From: Euryhalocaulis sp050486445
GTDB lineage: Bacteria; Pseudomonadota; Alphaproteobacteria; Caulobacterales; Maricaulaceae
Reading direction: 5' to 3'
NCBI GenBank assembly: GCA_050486445.1
Contig: JBJHDH010000001.1
Coordinates: 1 to 64,000 of the forward strand
DNA length: 64,000 nucleotides
The notes under the pieces are model-generated. The model did no database searches. It saw nothing but the letters and a program-made list of their open reading frames with translations, and was not told where the DNA came from. Within the stretch, counting starts at the first letter, position 1. Every line of letters begins with the position of its first letter. Of the stretch, positions 43,333 to 52,090 are shown piece by piece. Both the position numbers and the translations under genes were made by a program.

Positions 43333-44532
43333 ATGGCCACGACCCAAACCGCCCGCACCCCGTCGTGCGCGCCTTCCCCTTATCACGGGGGACTCAATTC
43401 TCTCGGATTTCCCAAGCCGCCGGCCGAGACCCGCGTGGTGGCCGCCATGTCGGGCGGGGTGGATTCGTCGGTGGTCGCCGCCATGCTGGCGCGCGAGGGC
43501 TATGACGTTGTGGGCGTCACGCTGCAGCTCTACGATCATGGCGCGGCGCTGAAAAAGACCGGCGCCTGTTGCGCCGGGCAGGACATCCACGATGCGCGGC
43601 GCGTCGCCGAGGCCGCCGGCATTCCGCATTATGTGCTGGATTACGAATCCCGGTTCCGCGAATCCGTGATGGAGGAATTCGCCGACACGTATCTGGCCGG
43701 GGCGACGCCGATCCCCTGTATCCGCTGCAACGAGCGGGTGAAGTTCACCGATTTGATGAAGACGGCCCGGGAGCTGGGCGCGGACTGCCTCGCCACCGGC
43801 CATTATGTGCAGCGCATCATGGGCGAACACGGGCCGGAACTGCATCGCGGCGCGGACGCCTCGCGCGACCAGTCCTATTTCCTGTTCTCCACAACGCGGG
43901 AGCAGCTCGATTTTCTGCGCTTTCCGCTGGGCGGGATGGCCAAGGACGATGTGCGCGCGCTGGCGTCGGAACTGGGTCTGCGCGTGGCCGCCAAGCCGGA
44001 CAGCCAGGATATCTGTTTCGTGCCGCAGGGCCGTTATGCCGATGTGGTGGAGCGGCTGCGCCCCGGCGCGGCTTCCCCCGGCGAGATCGTGCATGTGGAC
44101 GGGCGGGTGCTGGGCGAGCATCCCGGCGTGATCCATTATACGGTGGGCCAGCGGCGCGGGCTGGGCGTGGCGGCGGGAGAACCGCTGTTTGTCACCAAAC
44201 TGGATCCCGTGCGCCGCCATGTGATTGTCGGCCCGCGCGAGGCGCTGGGCGTGACGCGCGTCGCGCTGAAAGAGACCAACTGGCTGGGCGGCGGGACACT
44301 GGAAGACGCCGCCCGCGGCGGCCTTCGCGTGCTGGCGCGCGTGCGTTCGGCACGGCCGCCGGTTCCGGGCCGCCTGACGCTGGACGCGGACGGCGCGGTC
44401 CGGATCGTGCTGGATACGCCGGAACAGGGCGTGGCGCCCGGACAGGCCGCCGTGCTGTATGATGCAATCGCCCCGTCCCGCGTTCTGGGCGGGGGCTGGA
44501 TTGCGGGAACTACCGGCGCGAACGGAGCGTAA
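43333..44532 (+). CDS. mnmA: tRNA 2-thiouridylase MnmA
   Basis: 399 aa from ATG 43333 (GGAGAC upstream). SGGVDSSVVA is the PP-loop, TPIPCIRCNERVKF and KPDSQDICFVP carry the catalytic cysteine pair, and GQRRGLGVAAGEPLFVTKL is the C-terminal RNA-binding barrel. It thiolates uridine 34 of Lys, Glu and Gln tRNAs in the cytoplasm. The N-terminal 30 residues before the PP-loop are a non-conserved Pro-rich stretch, longer than in E. coli. Confidence 0.95.
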   Translation: MATTQTARTPSCAPSPYHGGLNSLGFPKPPAETRVVAAMSGGVDSSVVAAMLAREGYDVVGVTLQLYDHGAALKKTGACCAGQDIHDARRVAEAAGIPHYVLDYESRFRESVMEEFADTYLAGATPIPCIRCNERVKFTDLMKTARELGADCLATGHYVQRIMGEHGPELHRGADASRDQSYFLFSTTREQLDFLRFPLGGMAKDDVRALASELGLRVAAKPDSQDICFVPQGRYADVVERLRPGAASPGEIVHVDGRVLGEHPGVIHYTVGQRRGLGVAAGEPLFVTKLDPVRRHVIVGPREALGVTRVALKETNWLGGGTLEDAARGGLRVLARVRSARPPVPGRLTLDADGAVRIVLDTPEQGVAPGQAAVLYDAIAPSRVLGGGWIAGTTGANGA

Positions 44533-44561
44533 GAGGCGTCGGAGCACAGGGAAGCGAAGCG

Positions 44562-45422
44562 ATGCGGACAGCGATCATGCAGAGCGGACGATGGATCGGG
44601 GCCGGCGCGGCGCTGGTGCTGCTGGCCGGATGCGGCGATCAGGCCGGAACGCAGCAGGCCGCGCTGGACGAAGCCGCGGCGCCGGAAGCGCCTGTGGCCC
44701 CGGACGGCGCCGACCGGCCGCTGAATCTCGATCTCGGCTCGGATCAGGCGACGATCCGCGCCGAATTTTCGCCGGAGACGCTGCGCGACCCCGCGCTCTA
44801 TGATTTGCTGCGCCGCCAGGCCGAAAACGAGGCGGCGGAGGCCCGCGCCCTCGCCACGGAGGACGCCGCATGGCGCGCGGAGGAAGACATCCCCTTCCAC
44901 ATGCATGAAATGGCCGTCGAATGGACCACGGCTTTTGCGAATGAGCGCGTCATCAGCCTGCTCAACACCACCTATGTGTTTCAGGGCGGGGCGCACCCGA
45001 ACGCCTATTTCTCCTCGATCCTCTGGCTGCCGGAAGAAAGCCGCGAGCTGGAGATCGGCGAGCTGATTGGAAATCCCGAAGGCTTCCACGCTCTGTCGGT
45101 TTCCGCCGAGGCCGGGCTGATGGCGCAGAAGCGTGAACGCATGGGCGACGGGCTGAGCGACGACGAATACTGGAGAGAAGACATCATCTACGCCACCGCG
45201 CCGGACGCCGAGAATTTCGCGCTGTTCACGCTGGTCCCATCCGGCGACCCCGAGCGCGCGGGCGGGATTGAGCTGCATTATGCGCCCTATGCCGTTGGCC
45301 CCTATGCGCAGGGCTCGTTCCATGTTGTCATTCCGCAGGCGGAATTCGCCGCCTATGTCGCGCCGGACTTCGCCGGCCTGTTCAGCGGCGCGCCGGCGCC
45401 CGGCGCGGGGACACAGCCATGA
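44562..45422 (+). CDS. lipoprotein with DUF3298-like domain
   Basis: 286 aa; signal with LLAGC lipobox. TYVFQGGAHPNAYFSSILWLPEESRELEIGELI and, near the end, GIELHYAPYAVGPYAQGSFHVVIPQAEFAAYV follow the pattern of DUF3298 (RsiV/PdaC-like) domains. These can bind peptidoglycan or lysozyme in other proteins; the role here is unknown. The stop overlaps the start of the following thioredoxin gene by 4 bp (ATGA), showing translational coupling. Confidence 0.75.
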   Translation: MRTAIMQSGRWIGAGAALVLLAGCGDQAGTQQAALDEAAAPEAPVAPDGADRPLNLDLGSDQATIRAEFSPETLRDPALYDLLRRQAENEAAEARALATEDAAWRAEEDIPFHMHEMAVEWTTAFANERVISLLNTTYVFQGGAHPNAYFSSILWLPEESRELEIGELIGNPEGFHALSVSAEAGLMAQKRERMGDGLSDDEYWREDIIYATAPDAENFALFTLVPSGDPERAGGIELHYAPYAVGPYAQGSFHVVIPQAEFAAYVAPDFAGLFSGAPAPGAGTQP

Positions 45423-45946
45423 ACCGCCTGCTCGCCATCATCCCGCTCACCGTCGTCGTGATCGGCGCGATCATCTTCGCCGTATCGCTGCTGCGCCCGG
45501 AAGATGCGACGCGCGACCCGGCCATCGGCCGGGATTTTCCCACATTCACGCTGACACAAGTGGGTGAGCGCACGCTGTTCAACCCGGCCGAGGAGGCGCC
45601 GCGGGGGCCGGCGCTGGTCAATGTCTGGGCGTCATGGTGCGCGCCCTGCATCGTAGAGCATCCGCTATTAATGGATCTGGCCGATGAGGGCATCCCGATC
45701 TACGGCGTCGACTGGAAAGAGCGGCAGGCGGGCGCGGGCGAGGCCTTTCTCGCCCGGCTGGGCGATCCCTTCACCGCCGTGGGCGAGGATCAGGGCCCGG
45801 CCGGCGTGGAGCTGGGCATTACCGGCGTGCCGGAGACGTTCGTGATCGACGCCGAGGGCCGCATTCTGGCCCGCCATGCCGGACCGCTGGACGAAGCCAG
45901 CATCGAGCGCACCATCCGCCCGGCCCTGGCCCGCGCAGCGGAATAA
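45419..45946 (+). CDS. membrane-anchored thioredoxin, CcmG/DsbE type
   Basis: 175 aa. One N-terminal hydrophobic anchor (residues 5-25) is followed by a periplasmic thioredoxin fold: WASWC74-A-P-C77, and the cis-Pro loop GITGVPETFVID. CcmG proteins reduce the haem-binding cysteines of apocytochromes c. Genes for two c-type proteins occur in this window, but no other ccm gene does. Translationally coupled to the preceding DUF3298 lipoprotein gene. Confidence 0.85.
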   Translation: MNRLLAIIPLTVVVIGAIIFAVSLLRPEDATRDPAIGRDFPTFTLTQVGERTLFNPAEEAPRGPALVNVWASWCAPCIVEHPLLMDLADEGIPIYGVDWKERQAGAGEAFLARLGDPFTAVGEDQGPAGVELGITGVPETFVIDAEGRILARHAGPLDEASIERTIRPALARAAE

Positions 45947-46067
45947 AGTGGCCCGCAGCGGAATGAGTCTCTCCGCGCCGGAAAAACGGCGCGGCGGGGG
46001 CTTTCCGCGTTTCCGGACGGCGAACCGGTTTCCACTTCACCTGGAAACGCTCTAGAACCCCCACATA

Positions 46068-47033
46068 ATGAGCCTGCGCATCGCCATCCAGATGGACCCG
46101 ATCGAGCGGGTCGATATCGACGCCGACACCAGTTTCGCGCTGGCTCTGGAGGCGCAGGCGCGCGGTCATAAGCTATGGGTTTATGGTCCCGGCGATCTGG
46201 TCTGGGATCGTGGCGCGGTGCGCGCCCGCGCCCGGCCTGTGACGCTGCACCGTGAGCGCGGAAACCATGTGGATTTCGGCGAGACGCAGACGCTGGATCT
46301 GCGCGCGGACGCCGACATCGTGCTGATGCGCCAGGATCCGCCCTTCGACATGGCGTATCTGACCGCTGCGCACATATTGGAGCATCTGGCGCCCGATACG
46401 CTGGTGCTGAACGATCCGTTCTGGGTGCGCTCCAGCCCGGAAAAAGTGCTGGTGCTGGATTTTCCCGATCTTGGCCCGGCCACGCTGGTCAGCCGCGACC
46501 CGCTGGAAATCCGCGCCTTTCGCGACGCGATGGGCGACATCATCATCAAGCCGCTCTACGGCAATGGCGGCGCCGGCGTGTTCGCGCTGAAAGGCGGCGA
46601 TCCGAATCTGGCGGCGCTGCTGGAGCTGTTTTTCGAACGCTCGCGCGAGCCGGTGATCGTGCAGCAATATCTGCCGGATGTGAGCAAAGGCGACAAGCGC
46701 GTGATCCTGATTGACGGCGAGCCGGCCGGCGCGATCAACCGCGTGCCGCGGCCCGGCGAGGCGCGCTCTAACATGCATGTCGGCGGCAAGCCGGAACCGG
46801 CGGATCTGGATGAAAGCGACCGGCGTATCTGCGCCGCCATCGGCCCGGTGCTGCGCACGCGCGGACTGGTTCTGGTGGGGATCGACGTGATCGGCGGCAG
46901 GCTGACCGAGATCAACGTGACCAGCCCGACCGGCGTGCAGGAGCTGAAGCGGTTTTCCGGCATTGACTGCGCCGCCCTGTTCTGGGACGCCGCCGAACGC
47001 CGCTGGACAAACAAGGATTTTCCGGCGCGCTGA
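46068..47033 (+). CDS. gshB: glutathione synthase GshB
   Basis: 321 aa. MSLRIAIQMDPIERVDIDADTSFALALEAQARGH is the standard GshB start; the ATP-grasp core contains IIIKPLYGNGGAGVFALK, VIVQQYLPDVSKGDKRVILIDGEPAGAINRVP and the metal-site NVTSPTGVQE. It joins gamma-glutamylcysteine to glycine with ATP in the cytoplasm. Single gene with 121 bp in front of it. No gshA in view. Confidence 0.96.
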   Translation: MSLRIAIQMDPIERVDIDADTSFALALEAQARGHKLWVYGPGDLVWDRGAVRARARPVTLHRERGNHVDFGETQTLDLRADADIVLMRQDPPFDMAYLTAAHILEHLAPDTLVLNDPFWVRSSPEKVLVLDFPDLGPATLVSRDPLEIRAFRDAMGDIIIKPLYGNGGAGVFALKGGDPNLAALLELFFERSREPVIVQQYLPDVSKGDKRVILIDGEPAGAINRVPRPGEARSNMHVGGKPEPADLDESDRRICAAIGPVLRTRGLVLVGIDVIGGRLTEINVTSPTGVQELKRFSGIDCAALFWDAAERRWTNKDFPAR

Positions 47034-47065
47034 TCCGCGCCGAGGCACAAGAGGGAAAAGTATAG

Positions 47066-48070
47066 ATGACTGCGAAAGCAAAGGAACCATGGGGCAAGAC
47101 CGTCCTGGTCGAGTTCGAGGACGGCATCGCCTGGGTCTATTTCAACCGCCCGGAAAAGCGCAACGCGATGAGCATCGAGCTGAACCGCGAGATGCGCGCG
47201 ACCATCGAGCATCTGGCGACCGACGACCGTTGCCGCGTTCTGGTTCTCAGCGGCAAGGGCAGCGCCTTCGCCGCCGGCATGGATTTACAGGATTATTTCC
47301 GCGCCACCGACAATGAGCCGGACACCACGCTGCTGCAGGTGCGGCGCGAGACCGAGGAATGGCAGTGGCGCTGGCTGCGCATGTTCCCCAAGGCCACCAT
47401 CGCCATGGTCAATGGCTGGTGCTTTGGCGGCGCGTTCGCCCCGTTCGTGGCGTGCGATCTGGCCATCGCGGCGGAAGAAGCGACCTTCGGACTTTCCGAA
47501 ATCAACTGGGGCATCATTCCCGGCGGCAACGCTTCCAAGGCGATGGTCGACATGGTGGGGCAGCGCAAGACGCTCTATTACGCCATGACCGGCGAGCCGT
47601 TCAGCGGCAAGCAGGCGGCGGAGATGGGACTGGTCAATGAGGCCGTGCCGCTGGCCGAGTTGAAAGACCGCGTGCGCACGCTGGCCAAAGTGCTGCTGGA
47701 AAAGAACGACACCACGCTGCGCGGCGTGAAGATCACGGTGAAGCGCATCGCCGACATGGATTGGGATACGTCGGCCGACTATCTCTACGCCAAGATTTCC
47801 GAGGCGATCCATCTGGGCGGCGCGAACAACCGCAAGGGCGCGATGAAGGCGTTCCTGGACGACAAGAAATTCAAGCCCGGCGTGCAGAATTACAGCGACA
47901 AGGGCGTTTCCGGATTCGAGTCCGGCGCCAAAAAGCCCGCGGCAAAAAAACCGGCTGCGAAGACATCCGCGAAGAAAGCGCCCGCCAAAAAAGCCGCAAC
48001 GAAGGCGGCGAAGCCCGCGAAAGCTGGAAAGACTGCGAAAAAGGCGGCGGCGAAAGCGTCAAGCCGCTAG
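47066..48070 (+). CDS. p-hydroxycinnamoyl-CoA hydratase/lyase (HCHL) with histone-like tail
   Basis: 334 aa. The crotonase domain (1-285) closely follows feruloyl-CoA hydratase/lyase: EEWQWRWLRMFPK, MVNGWCFGGAFAPFVACDLAI, FGLSEINWGIIPGGN with the catalytic Glu, and DYLYAKI with the expected Tyr. Such enzymes hydrate and cleave feruloyl- or coumaroyl-CoA to the benzaldehyde plus acetyl-CoA. Residues 287-334 are a Lys/Ala/Pro tail (units like KKPAAK, KKAPAKK) absent from known HCHL enzymes that I remember. An aldehyde dehydrogenase lies downstream; a feruloyl-CoA synthetase gene is not in this window. A general enoyl-CoA hydratase is a less likely alternative. Confidence 0.85.
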   Translation: MTAKAKEPWGKTVLVEFEDGIAWVYFNRPEKRNAMSIELNREMRATIEHLATDDRCRVLVLSGKGSAFAAGMDLQDYFRATDNEPDTTLLQVRRETEEWQWRWLRMFPKATIAMVNGWCFGGAFAPFVACDLAIAAEEATFGLSEINWGIIPGGNASKAMVDMVGQRKTLYYAMTGEPFSGKQAAEMGLVNEAVPLAELKDRVRTLAKVLLEKNDTTLRGVKITVKRIADMDWDTSADYLYAKISEAIHLGGANNRKGAMKAFLDDKKFKPGVQNYSDKGVSGFESGAKKPAAKKPAAKTSAKKAPAKKAATKAAKPAKAGKTAKKAAAKASSR

Positions 48071-48114
48071 ATTTCAGCCTAGCCAGCGATCGGACGCAAC
48101 GAAGGAGACAAGGC

Positions 48115-48732
48115 ATGGCCCGTTCCCCCGCCAGAGCGTCCGTGATGATGGCGCCCCTGATGGCGCTGGGCGCTGCGCTGGCGCTCGCCGGCTGCGGCCA
48201 GCCCGCGCCGGAAGGCGCGGCCGGGGACGCGGAGACGCAGGCGGCGGAAACCGACCCGGTTGACGATTTTCTCGACGGCCTGATTGCGGAGATTGAATCC
48301 GGCGAGCTGGATCAGGCTTTTCCTTCCGCCTCGGCATGGAATGAGCTGCCTTTGCCCGATGGCGTGTTTCATGAATACGCGGAAGGCTGGCGCACCGACC
48401 GGATCGAAATCCCGCTCGCGGCTCATGAATGGCTGGAATACAAGCTGACGCTGAACGCGGGCGACGCCATCGTCTATTCCTGGCAGGCCGGGGGTCTGCC
48501 CGATGCGGCCCTGCTATGGACGGAATTTCACGGCCATACCGAGGCGCCCCCCGGCGAGATGGGCGATCTGATGTTTTACCGGATGGAGACCGGCGACCGG
48601 GAGTCGGGCGCGCTGATCGCCCCGTTCACCGGGATTCATGGCTGGTATCTGGAGAACCGCTCGGACGCTGACATTATCGTGACACTGGATGTCGCCGGCT
48701 TCTATGAGAACGCGCCCGGGCGGCTACCATAG
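48115..48732 (+). CDS. lipoprotein of unknown function
   Basis: 205 aa from ATG 48115 (GAAGGAG upstream). The N-terminal signal ends in LALAGCG with a lipobox. The mature protein starts with an acidic Ala/Glu-rich linker, then LPLPDGVFHEYAEGWRTDRIEIPLAAHEWLEYKLTLNAGDAIVYSW and HGWYLENRSDADIIVTLDVAGFY, which suggest a small beta-sandwich. No other family features. It lies between the HCHL gene and the aldehyde dehydrogenase on the same strand. Confidence 0.65.
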   Translation: MARSPARASVMMAPLMALGAALALAGCGQPAPEGAAGDAETQAAETDPVDDFLDGLIAEIESGELDQAFPSASAWNELPLPDGVFHEYAEGWRTDRIEIPLAAHEWLEYKLTLNAGDAIVYSWQAGGLPDAALLWTEFHGHTEAPPGEMGDLMFYRMETGDRESGALIAPFTGIHGWYLENRSDADIIVTLDVAGFYENAPGRLP

Positions 48733-48803
48733 GCCGGACAATCGGCTAGACTGGCCCCAACGGCCCGCCCCGCGCGGGCGATGACACTTAGCGGGAGGAA
48801 TGG

Positions 48804-50279
48804 ATGTCTCAGCAGTTTCACGCAGAACTGGAAGCGATCAAAAGCCGTCACCCGGCCTCGTTGTTCGTCGATGGCGAATGGGTGAAGTCGCAGGGCGGCG
48901 CGGAGCTTCAGGTCGTCGCGCCCTATAATGAAGAGGTGCTGCTGACCTACAAGGAAGCCACGCCCGCCGACGTGGACAAGGCGGTGGCGGCGGCGGCCGA
49001 TGCGCTGGAAAACGGCCCCTGGTCGAAAATGACGCCGTCCGAACGCGGCGACATTCTCATCAAGATGGGCGACGAGCTGCACAAGCGGCTGCAATTGCTG
49101 GGCGAGACCTGGACCGGCCAGATGGGCTGCCCGATCTTCCTGGCCAGCAAGGCCAGCGCGGAAATCCCGGAGCTGTTCCACTATTACGGCAAGATGGCGA
49201 AGGAATACGCCTTCGTCGACAAGCGCATTCTCGGCAACGGCATGGAAGTGCGCGTGGTGCAGCAGCCCGTGGGCGTGGTGGCGGCGGTGACGCCGTGGAA
49301 CGCGCCGGCCGTGCTGCTGGCCTACAAGGTGGCCGGCGCGCTGGCCGCGGGCTGCACCATGGTGGCCAAGCCGTCGCCGGAAACGCCGGTGGACGCCTAT
49401 ATCATCGCCGAATGCGCGGAGATCGCCGGCCTGCCCGCCGGGGTGCTGAACATCCTGCCCGCGGGACGCGAGACCGGCGACTATCTGATCCGCCATCCGC
49501 GCATCGACAAGGTGGCCTTTACCGGCTCCACCGCCGCCGGCAAGCATATCGCCAAGACCTGCATGGACCGTCTGGCCCGCGTGTCGCTGGAGCTGGGCGG
49601 CAAATCGGCCGCCATCGTGCTGGAGGACGCGGACATTCCCTCCATGCTGCAATCGCTGGTGCCCTATTCGATGCCGATCACCGGCCAGGTCTGTTTCAGC
49701 CTGACCCGCGTGCTGGTGCCCGAAAAGCGCAAGGACGAGGTGCTGGACGCCTATACCGGCGTGGTGAAGAAGCTGAATGTCGGCGATCCGTTCGATCCCA
49801 GCACGCATATGGGTCCGCTCTCGATGGAGCGTCAGCGCGAGCGCGTCGAAGGCTATATCAAGAAGGGCCGCGACGAAGGCGCCAAGCTGGTGCTGGGCGG
49901 CGGCCGTCCGAAAAATCTCAATCGCGGCTTCTATGTGGAGCCGACCGTGTTCAGCGATGTCGATAATTCCATGACCATCGCGCAGGAAGAGATTTTCGGC
50001 CCCGTGGTCAGCTTCATCCCCTACAAGTCGGAAGAAGACGCGGTGAAGATGGCCAACGACTCCGTCTATGGCCTCAGCGGCGCCGTCTATGCCGGCGACC
50101 GCGAGCATGGCTTTGACGTCGCGCGGCGCATCCGCACCGGCAATATCACGGTCAACGGCCTGATGAAGTCGATCGAGGCGCCGTTCGGCGGCTTCAAACA
50201 ATCCGGCATGGGCCGTGAAGGCGGGCCGGAAGGACTGGAAAACTATATCGAGACCCAGGCCGTCTATATGGGCAAGTAG
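48804..50279 (+). CDS. NAD(P)-dependent aldehyde dehydrogenase
   Basis: 491 aa. PWNAPAVLLAYKVAGALAAGCTMVAKPSPETP is the cofactor-binding segment, FTGSTAAGKHI and LE263LGGKS follow, and the catalytic C297 lies in GQVCFSLTRVL. The end (EAPFGGFKQSGMGREGGPEGLENYIETQAVYM) is normal. It oxidises aldehydes to acids in the cytoplasm. Nearness to the HCHL gene makes a benzaldehyde such as vanillin a reasonable substrate, which is inference. ATG 48804 has GGGAGG upstream. A terminator follows. Confidence 0.93.
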   Translation: MSQQFHAELEAIKSRHPASLFVDGEWVKSQGGAELQVVAPYNEEVLLTYKEATPADVDKAVAAAADALENGPWSKMTPSERGDILIKMGDELHKRLQLLGETWTGQMGCPIFLASKASAEIPELFHYYGKMAKEYAFVDKRILGNGMEVRVVQQPVGVVAAVTPWNAPAVLLAYKVAGALAAGCTMVAKPSPETPVDAYIIAECAEIAGLPAGVLNILPAGRETGDYLIRHPRIDKVAFTGSTAAGKHIAKTCMDRLARVSLELGGKSAAIVLEDADIPSMLQSLVPYSMPITGQVCFSLTRVLVPEKRKDEVLDAYTGVVKKLNVGDPFDPSTHMGPLSMERQRERVEGYIKKGRDEGAKLVLGGGRPKNLNRGFYVEPTVFSDVDNSMTIAQEEIFGPVVSFIPYKSEEDAVKMANDSVYGLSGAVYAGDREHGFDVARRIRTGNITVNGLMKSIEAPFGGFKQSGMGREGGPEGLENYIETQAVYMGK

Positions 50280-50305
50280 GCTTCGGTCTCAGTACGAAAA
50301 CAAAG

Positions 50306-50337
50306 AGCCCGGCGGATGTTTCCGCCGGGCTTTTTTT
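50306..50337 (+). terminator. intrinsic terminator after aldehyde dehydrogenase
   Basis: 11-bp stem AGCCCGGCGGA / TCCGCCGGGCT, four-base loop, seven T. Same stem sequence as the terminator at 9030. Confidence 0.92.
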
Positions 50338-50407
50338 ATCCTCCCCTGCGCGCAGCGCGGGGGAGGGGAAGATCACCTACGCATCATATCATCTATCCCA
50401 ACCCCAT

Positions 50408-50576
50408 CCCTCATCCCGAGGAGCCGCCCCTCATGCTGAGGAGGCGGCGAAGCCGCCGTCTCGAAGCAAGGGCGGCGTCTCGAGGGACGATCTAGCGTGA
50501 CACAGACGCTGGTGGAAACTGGAGCGTGCTTCGAGGCTTCCCCGGCTTCCGCCGGGGTCGCACCTCAGCATGAGGG
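50408..50576. repeat. palindromic intergenic repeat element, copy 1
   Basis: 169 bp bounded by CCCTCATcCcGAGG and CCTCAGcATGAGGG, which are near-perfect inverted ends. It contains further hairpins (GGCGGC-GAA-GCCGCC; CCCGGC-TTCC-GCCGGG). Positions 50494-50535 match copy 2 (57408-57449) at 38 of 42 bases. It is non-coding and occupies the gap between aldehyde dehydrogenase and hisS. The remaining gap sequence has nothing recognisable. Confidence 0.75.
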
Positions 50577-50608
50577 TGGTGGGTTGTGTGGCAGAGCGAT
50601 CTGCCGCC

Positions 50609-52090
50609 CTAACGCCCCAGCGCGCGGGCGACAGCGGCGGCGAGATCGGCGCGGGCGACGGTTTCCTGCTGTTTCTGCTCGCGCCATTCGTCGCGCGATT
50701 GCGCCGAAGCTGCGATCTCTGCTCCCAGCTTTAGATTCTTCACCGTCACCTGACCGGACTCGCGTTCCTCCGACCCCATGATGACAGCCACCGGCGCGCC
50801 GCGGCGGTCGGCGTATTTGAGCTGCTTGCCCATATTCTTTCCGCCGCCAACATAGACCTCGGCCGGCACGTTCAGCGCCTCGCGAATGTCCTGCGCCATA
50901 CGGAAATATTCGGCCTCCTGCCCCGGCTCCAGTGACAGCACCACGACCGGACCGGAAAAGGCGCGGCCCTGTTGCGGGTCAAGCGCGCGCAGCGCGGCGG
51001 CGAAGCGTGACACGCCGAAGGAAAAGCCGGTGGCGGGCACGGCCTGGCCGGTGAAGCGCGCAACCAGATCGTCATAACGGCCACCGCCGCCGACACTGCC
51101 AAAGCGGATCGGCGCGCCATCCTCATAGGTCGCGGTTTTCAGCAGCTCCGCCTCGAACACCGGCCCGGTATAATAACCCAGCCCGCGCACGACGGATGTG
51201 TCGAGCGCCCACTCCTCGGCAAGGCCAAGCCCGGAGAGCAGCGCATGGATCGCCTCCAGATCGGCCACCGCCGCCTCGCCCTGCGGCGATCCGGCCACGG
51301 CAAGGGCGATGGCGGAAAGTTCGGCGCGCGCCGGACCCTGCCCCGCGGCGCCCGCCTCCAGCAACGCGCGGATCGGCCCGATCTGCGCATCGGCGAGCCC
51401 GGCGCCCTGGGTGAAATCTCCGCTTTCGTCCTTGCGGCCCGGCCCCAGCAATTGCGTGACGCCGGCCCAGCCGAGCCGGTCCAGCTTGTCGAGGCTGCGC
51501 AGCACGCGGCCTTTCTGCGCAGGATCGGTGATTCCGACTTTTTCCAGCACGCCGTCGAGCAGGCGCCGGTCATTGACGCGGATGACGAAATCGCCGGCGG
51601 AGAGGCCCACGGCCTGCATCACGCGCACGGCGAGCAGGATCATCTCCGCGTCCGCCGCCGGGCCCGCGGCGCCGACCGTATCGGCGTCGCACTGGGTGAA
51701 TTCGCGGAACCGCCCCGGCCCCGGTTTTTCGTTGCGCCAGACGGTTCCGGTCTGCCAGCGGCGGAAGGGTTTGGGCAGCGTCTCGAAATTTTCCGCAACA
51801 TATCTGGCGAGCGGCGCGGTGAGATCGTAGCGCAGCGCCATCCACTGCTCGTCATCGTCCTGAAGCGCGAAGACGCCCTCGTTCGGGCGCTCCTCGTCCG
51901 GCAGGAATTTGCCGAGCGCATCGGCATATTCGAACGCGCCGGTGGAAAGCGGGGCGAAGCCGTGCGCCTCATAGACCTTACCTGCGCGCGCCACCAGGTC
52001 GCGCTCGGCGGTCAGCACGTCCGCGGTCAGATCCTCAAAGCCGCGCGGGCGGCGCGGCTTGGGGCGGAAGGGTTTTTTCTCTTTGGCCAT
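50609..52090 (-). CDS. hisS: histidyl-tRNA synthetase, alphaproteobacterial type
   Basis: 493 aa. The class II catalytic core is present: RGFEDLTADVL near the start, RYDLTAPLARYVA, GRFREFTQCDADTVG (motif 2), VVRGLGYYTGPVFE (HisA box), and GGGRYDDLVARF with GFSFGVSR (motif 3). The C-terminal anticodon domain follows. Motif 2 and the HisA box differ from the usual bacterial forms (YRQFHQxGCE; RGLDYY) and match the divergent group in Caulobacter and relatives. The ATG overlaps the pgi stop by one base (TGATG). Confidence 0.95.
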   Translation of the reverse strand: MAKEKKPFRPKPRRPRGFEDLTADVLTAERDLVARAGKVYEAHGFAPLSTGAFEYADALGKFLPDEERPNEGVFALQDDDEQWMALRYDLTAPLARYVAENFETLPKPFRRWQTGTVWRNEKPGPGRFREFTQCDADTVGAAGPAADAEMILLAVRVMQAVGLSAGDFVIRVNDRRLLDGVLEKVGITDPAQKGRVLRSLDKLDRLGWAGVTQLLGPGRKDESGDFTQGAGLADAQIGPIRALLEAGAAGQGPARAELSAIALAVAGSPQGEAAVADLEAIHALLSGLGLAEEWALDTSVVRGLGYYTGPVFEAELLKTATYEDGAPIRFGSVGGGGRYDDLVARFTGQAVPATGFSFGVSRFAAALRALDPQQGRAFSGPVVVLSLEPGQEAEYFRMAQDIREALNVPAEVYVGGGKNMGKQLKYADRRGAPVAVIMGSEERESGQVTVKNLKLGAEIAASAQSRDEWREQKQQETVARADLAAAVARALGR

